A DNA stretch of 64,000 bases. Origin: an unidentified eubacterium SCB49 (lineage in GTDB: Bacteria > Bacteroidota > Bacteroidia > Flavobacteriales > Flavobacteriaceae). Under the pieces are notes generated by a model that searched no databases, was not told the DNA's origin, and saw only the letters and a list, made by a program, of their open reading frames with translations. Positions 62,953 through 64,000 of the stretch are shown here, piece after piece; position 1 is the first letter of the stretch, and each line of letters starts with the position of its first letter. The stretch is from the NCBI GenBank assembly GCA_000170815.1, contig ABCO01000008.1, positions 1 to 64,000 of the forward strand. The letters run 5' to 3'. Made by a program: the position numbers and the translations under genes.

Positions 62953-64000
62953 AAAAAACAGTAAACATAAATTTAGCAGGCACCTTTTTTCATATTGACG
63001 AAGATGCCTATGGCAAACTTTCACGCTACTTAGACGCTATAAAAAAATCATTGAGCGATCCTCAAGGTAGTGACGAAATTATACGTGACATTGAAGCGCG
63101 TATCGCAGAACTTTTTTCTGAAAAAATAGAGTCGAATACACAAGTAATTTCTATTAGTGAACTTGACGAAGTTATAGCTGTAATGGGACAGCCAGAAGAT
63201 TATTCTGTAGATGAAGAAATCTTTGAAGATGCACCTTTAAACTCAGGTAAAAGAACAACATACAACCAGCTTTTTAGAGACATTGACAACAAGTTTATCG
63301 CTGGTGTTTCTTCAGGTCTAGGTCATTATTTTAAGATAGATGCCATTTGGGTTCGCCTTATTTGGATTTTCTTAACCCTTGTAACCTCTGGAATGTTCAT
63401 CCTAATTTACATCTTGCTCTGGATTTTAATTCCTGCTGCAATTACAGTAAGTGACAAACTTAAGATGAACCGTGAAGCCGTTAATATTACAAATATAGAG
63501 AAGAAAATTAAAGAAGGGTATGAGACGGTCGCCGATGGAATAAAAAATGCTGATTATGATAAATATGGCAAAAAGATTAATAAAGGTGCCTCGGGTTTTT
63601 TTGAAACGTTAGGTAAAATATTTAAAACCATATTTAAGATTTTCGGAAAGTTTTTTGGTGTATTAATGGTTATTGTAGGTTTTGCTACCGTAATATCATT
63701 AATTATTGCACTTTTTACTGCAGGAACATTAGGCATCTATAAAGATGGCGCATCTATGGATTATATACATATGGCTAATACAAGTGACGCCCCTATTTGG
63801 CTTGTTTCTTTATTACTTTTATTTGCTATCGGAATTCCATTTTTAGCGCTTGCTATTCTAGGTCTAAAGATCCTAATAAAGAATCTTCGTTCTATGGGAT
63901 GGACAGCTAAAGTAATTCTAATTGTTTTATGGTTAGCATCATTAGTAGGTCTTGCAATTATTGGCATACACCAAATAACAGAGCAAGCCTTTGACGAAGA
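62949..64000 (+). CDS. PspC-domain membrane protein (truncated by window end)
   Basis: The frame runs open from ATG 62949 to the window edge (about 350 residues visible). An N-terminal soluble region (about 1-95, MKKTVNINLAGTFFHIDEDAY) is typical of Bacteroidota members. The PspC domain follows (about 108-165): RDIDNKFIAGVSSGLGHYFKID, then WVRLIWIFLTLVTSG and LLWILIPAA. Further helices come later (near 235-265, 280-310 and 318-340). PspC relates to the phage-shock envelope stress response. It overlaps the PadR stop in ATGA. Confidence 0.9.
   Translation, partial: MKKTVNINLAGTFFHIDEDAYGKLSRYLDAIKKSLSDPQGSDEIIRDIEARIAELFSEKIESNTQVISISELDEVIAVMGQPEDYSVDEEIFEDAPLNSGKRTTYNQLFRDIDNKFIAGVSSGLGHYFKIDAIWVRLIWIFLTLVTSGMFILIYILLWILIPAAITVSDKLKMNREAVNITNIEKKIKEGYETVADGIKNADYDKYGKKINKGASGFFETLGKIFKTIFKIFGKFFGVLMVIVGFATVISLIIALFTAGTLGIYKDGASMDYIHMANTSDAPIWLVSLLLLFAIGIPFLALAILGLKILIKNLRSMGWTAKVILIVLWLASLVGLAIIGIHQITEQAFDE

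Overview
The window is 64 kb of AT-rich bacterial chromosome. It almost certainly comes from a member of the Flavobacteriaceae (Bacteroidota), and the sequence does not allow a genus call. Four things support this: C-terminal type A sorting domains of the type IX secretion system (T9SS) on two proteins; many Bacteroidota-style TAnnTTTG -7 promoter elements placed just before starts; family-typical proteins such as the 950-residue CarB, paired DUF3857/transglutaminase proteins and GlmU-like nucleotidyltransferase; and very low GC throughout. No rRNA, tRNA, CRISPR array, phage or transposase gene was seen.

Layout. 1-2.5 kb: three unrelated orphan genes on one strand, separated by spacers that look like repeat or cassette boundaries. 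2.6-7.7 kb: a TetR regulator with a palindromic operator, then an ABC exporter subunit with a degenerate ATPase, an HlyD adaptor and a TolC-like channel, which together form one export system. 8.3-9.8 kb: a Fur-family repressor divergent from a thioredoxin-reductase-like flavoprotein, with two palindromes between them. 10-18.3 kb: mostly single genes (DUF1275, SBF-like and MFS membrane proteins, a cupin lipoprotein with an aldo/keto reductase, an APC permease, DUF2200, DUF1569).

18.6-28.4 kb is the most coherent system: a cobalamin uptake region. A cobalamin riboswitch precedes a leftward operon of a BtuB-like TonB-dependent receptor, a lipoprotein beta-propeller resembling BtuG, a paralogous propeller carrying a T9SS tail, and a third T9SS-tailed surface protein. 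Divergently, a TPR-like lipoprotein, a BtuF-like binding lipoprotein, a BtuC-like permease and a BtuD-like ATPase would move the ligand across the inner membrane. A four-copy array of 158-bp repeats with long inverted arms splits btuF from btuC.

28.5-64 kb is mainly core housekeeping: rmuC, two DUF3857 proteins, carB, rpmH, a SLT lytic transglycosylase, mtaB, a peptide-binding lipoprotein, a GlmU-like enzyme, a lipid A-type acyltransferase, a class V aminotransferase, glmM, an ACP phosphodiesterase, a gamma-glutamyltransferase and uvrA. The window ends in a DUF4870 / small unknown / PadR / PspC-domain operon, with the PspC gene cut by the window edge.

All functional calls rest on recognising sequence motifs by eye; no database search was possible.
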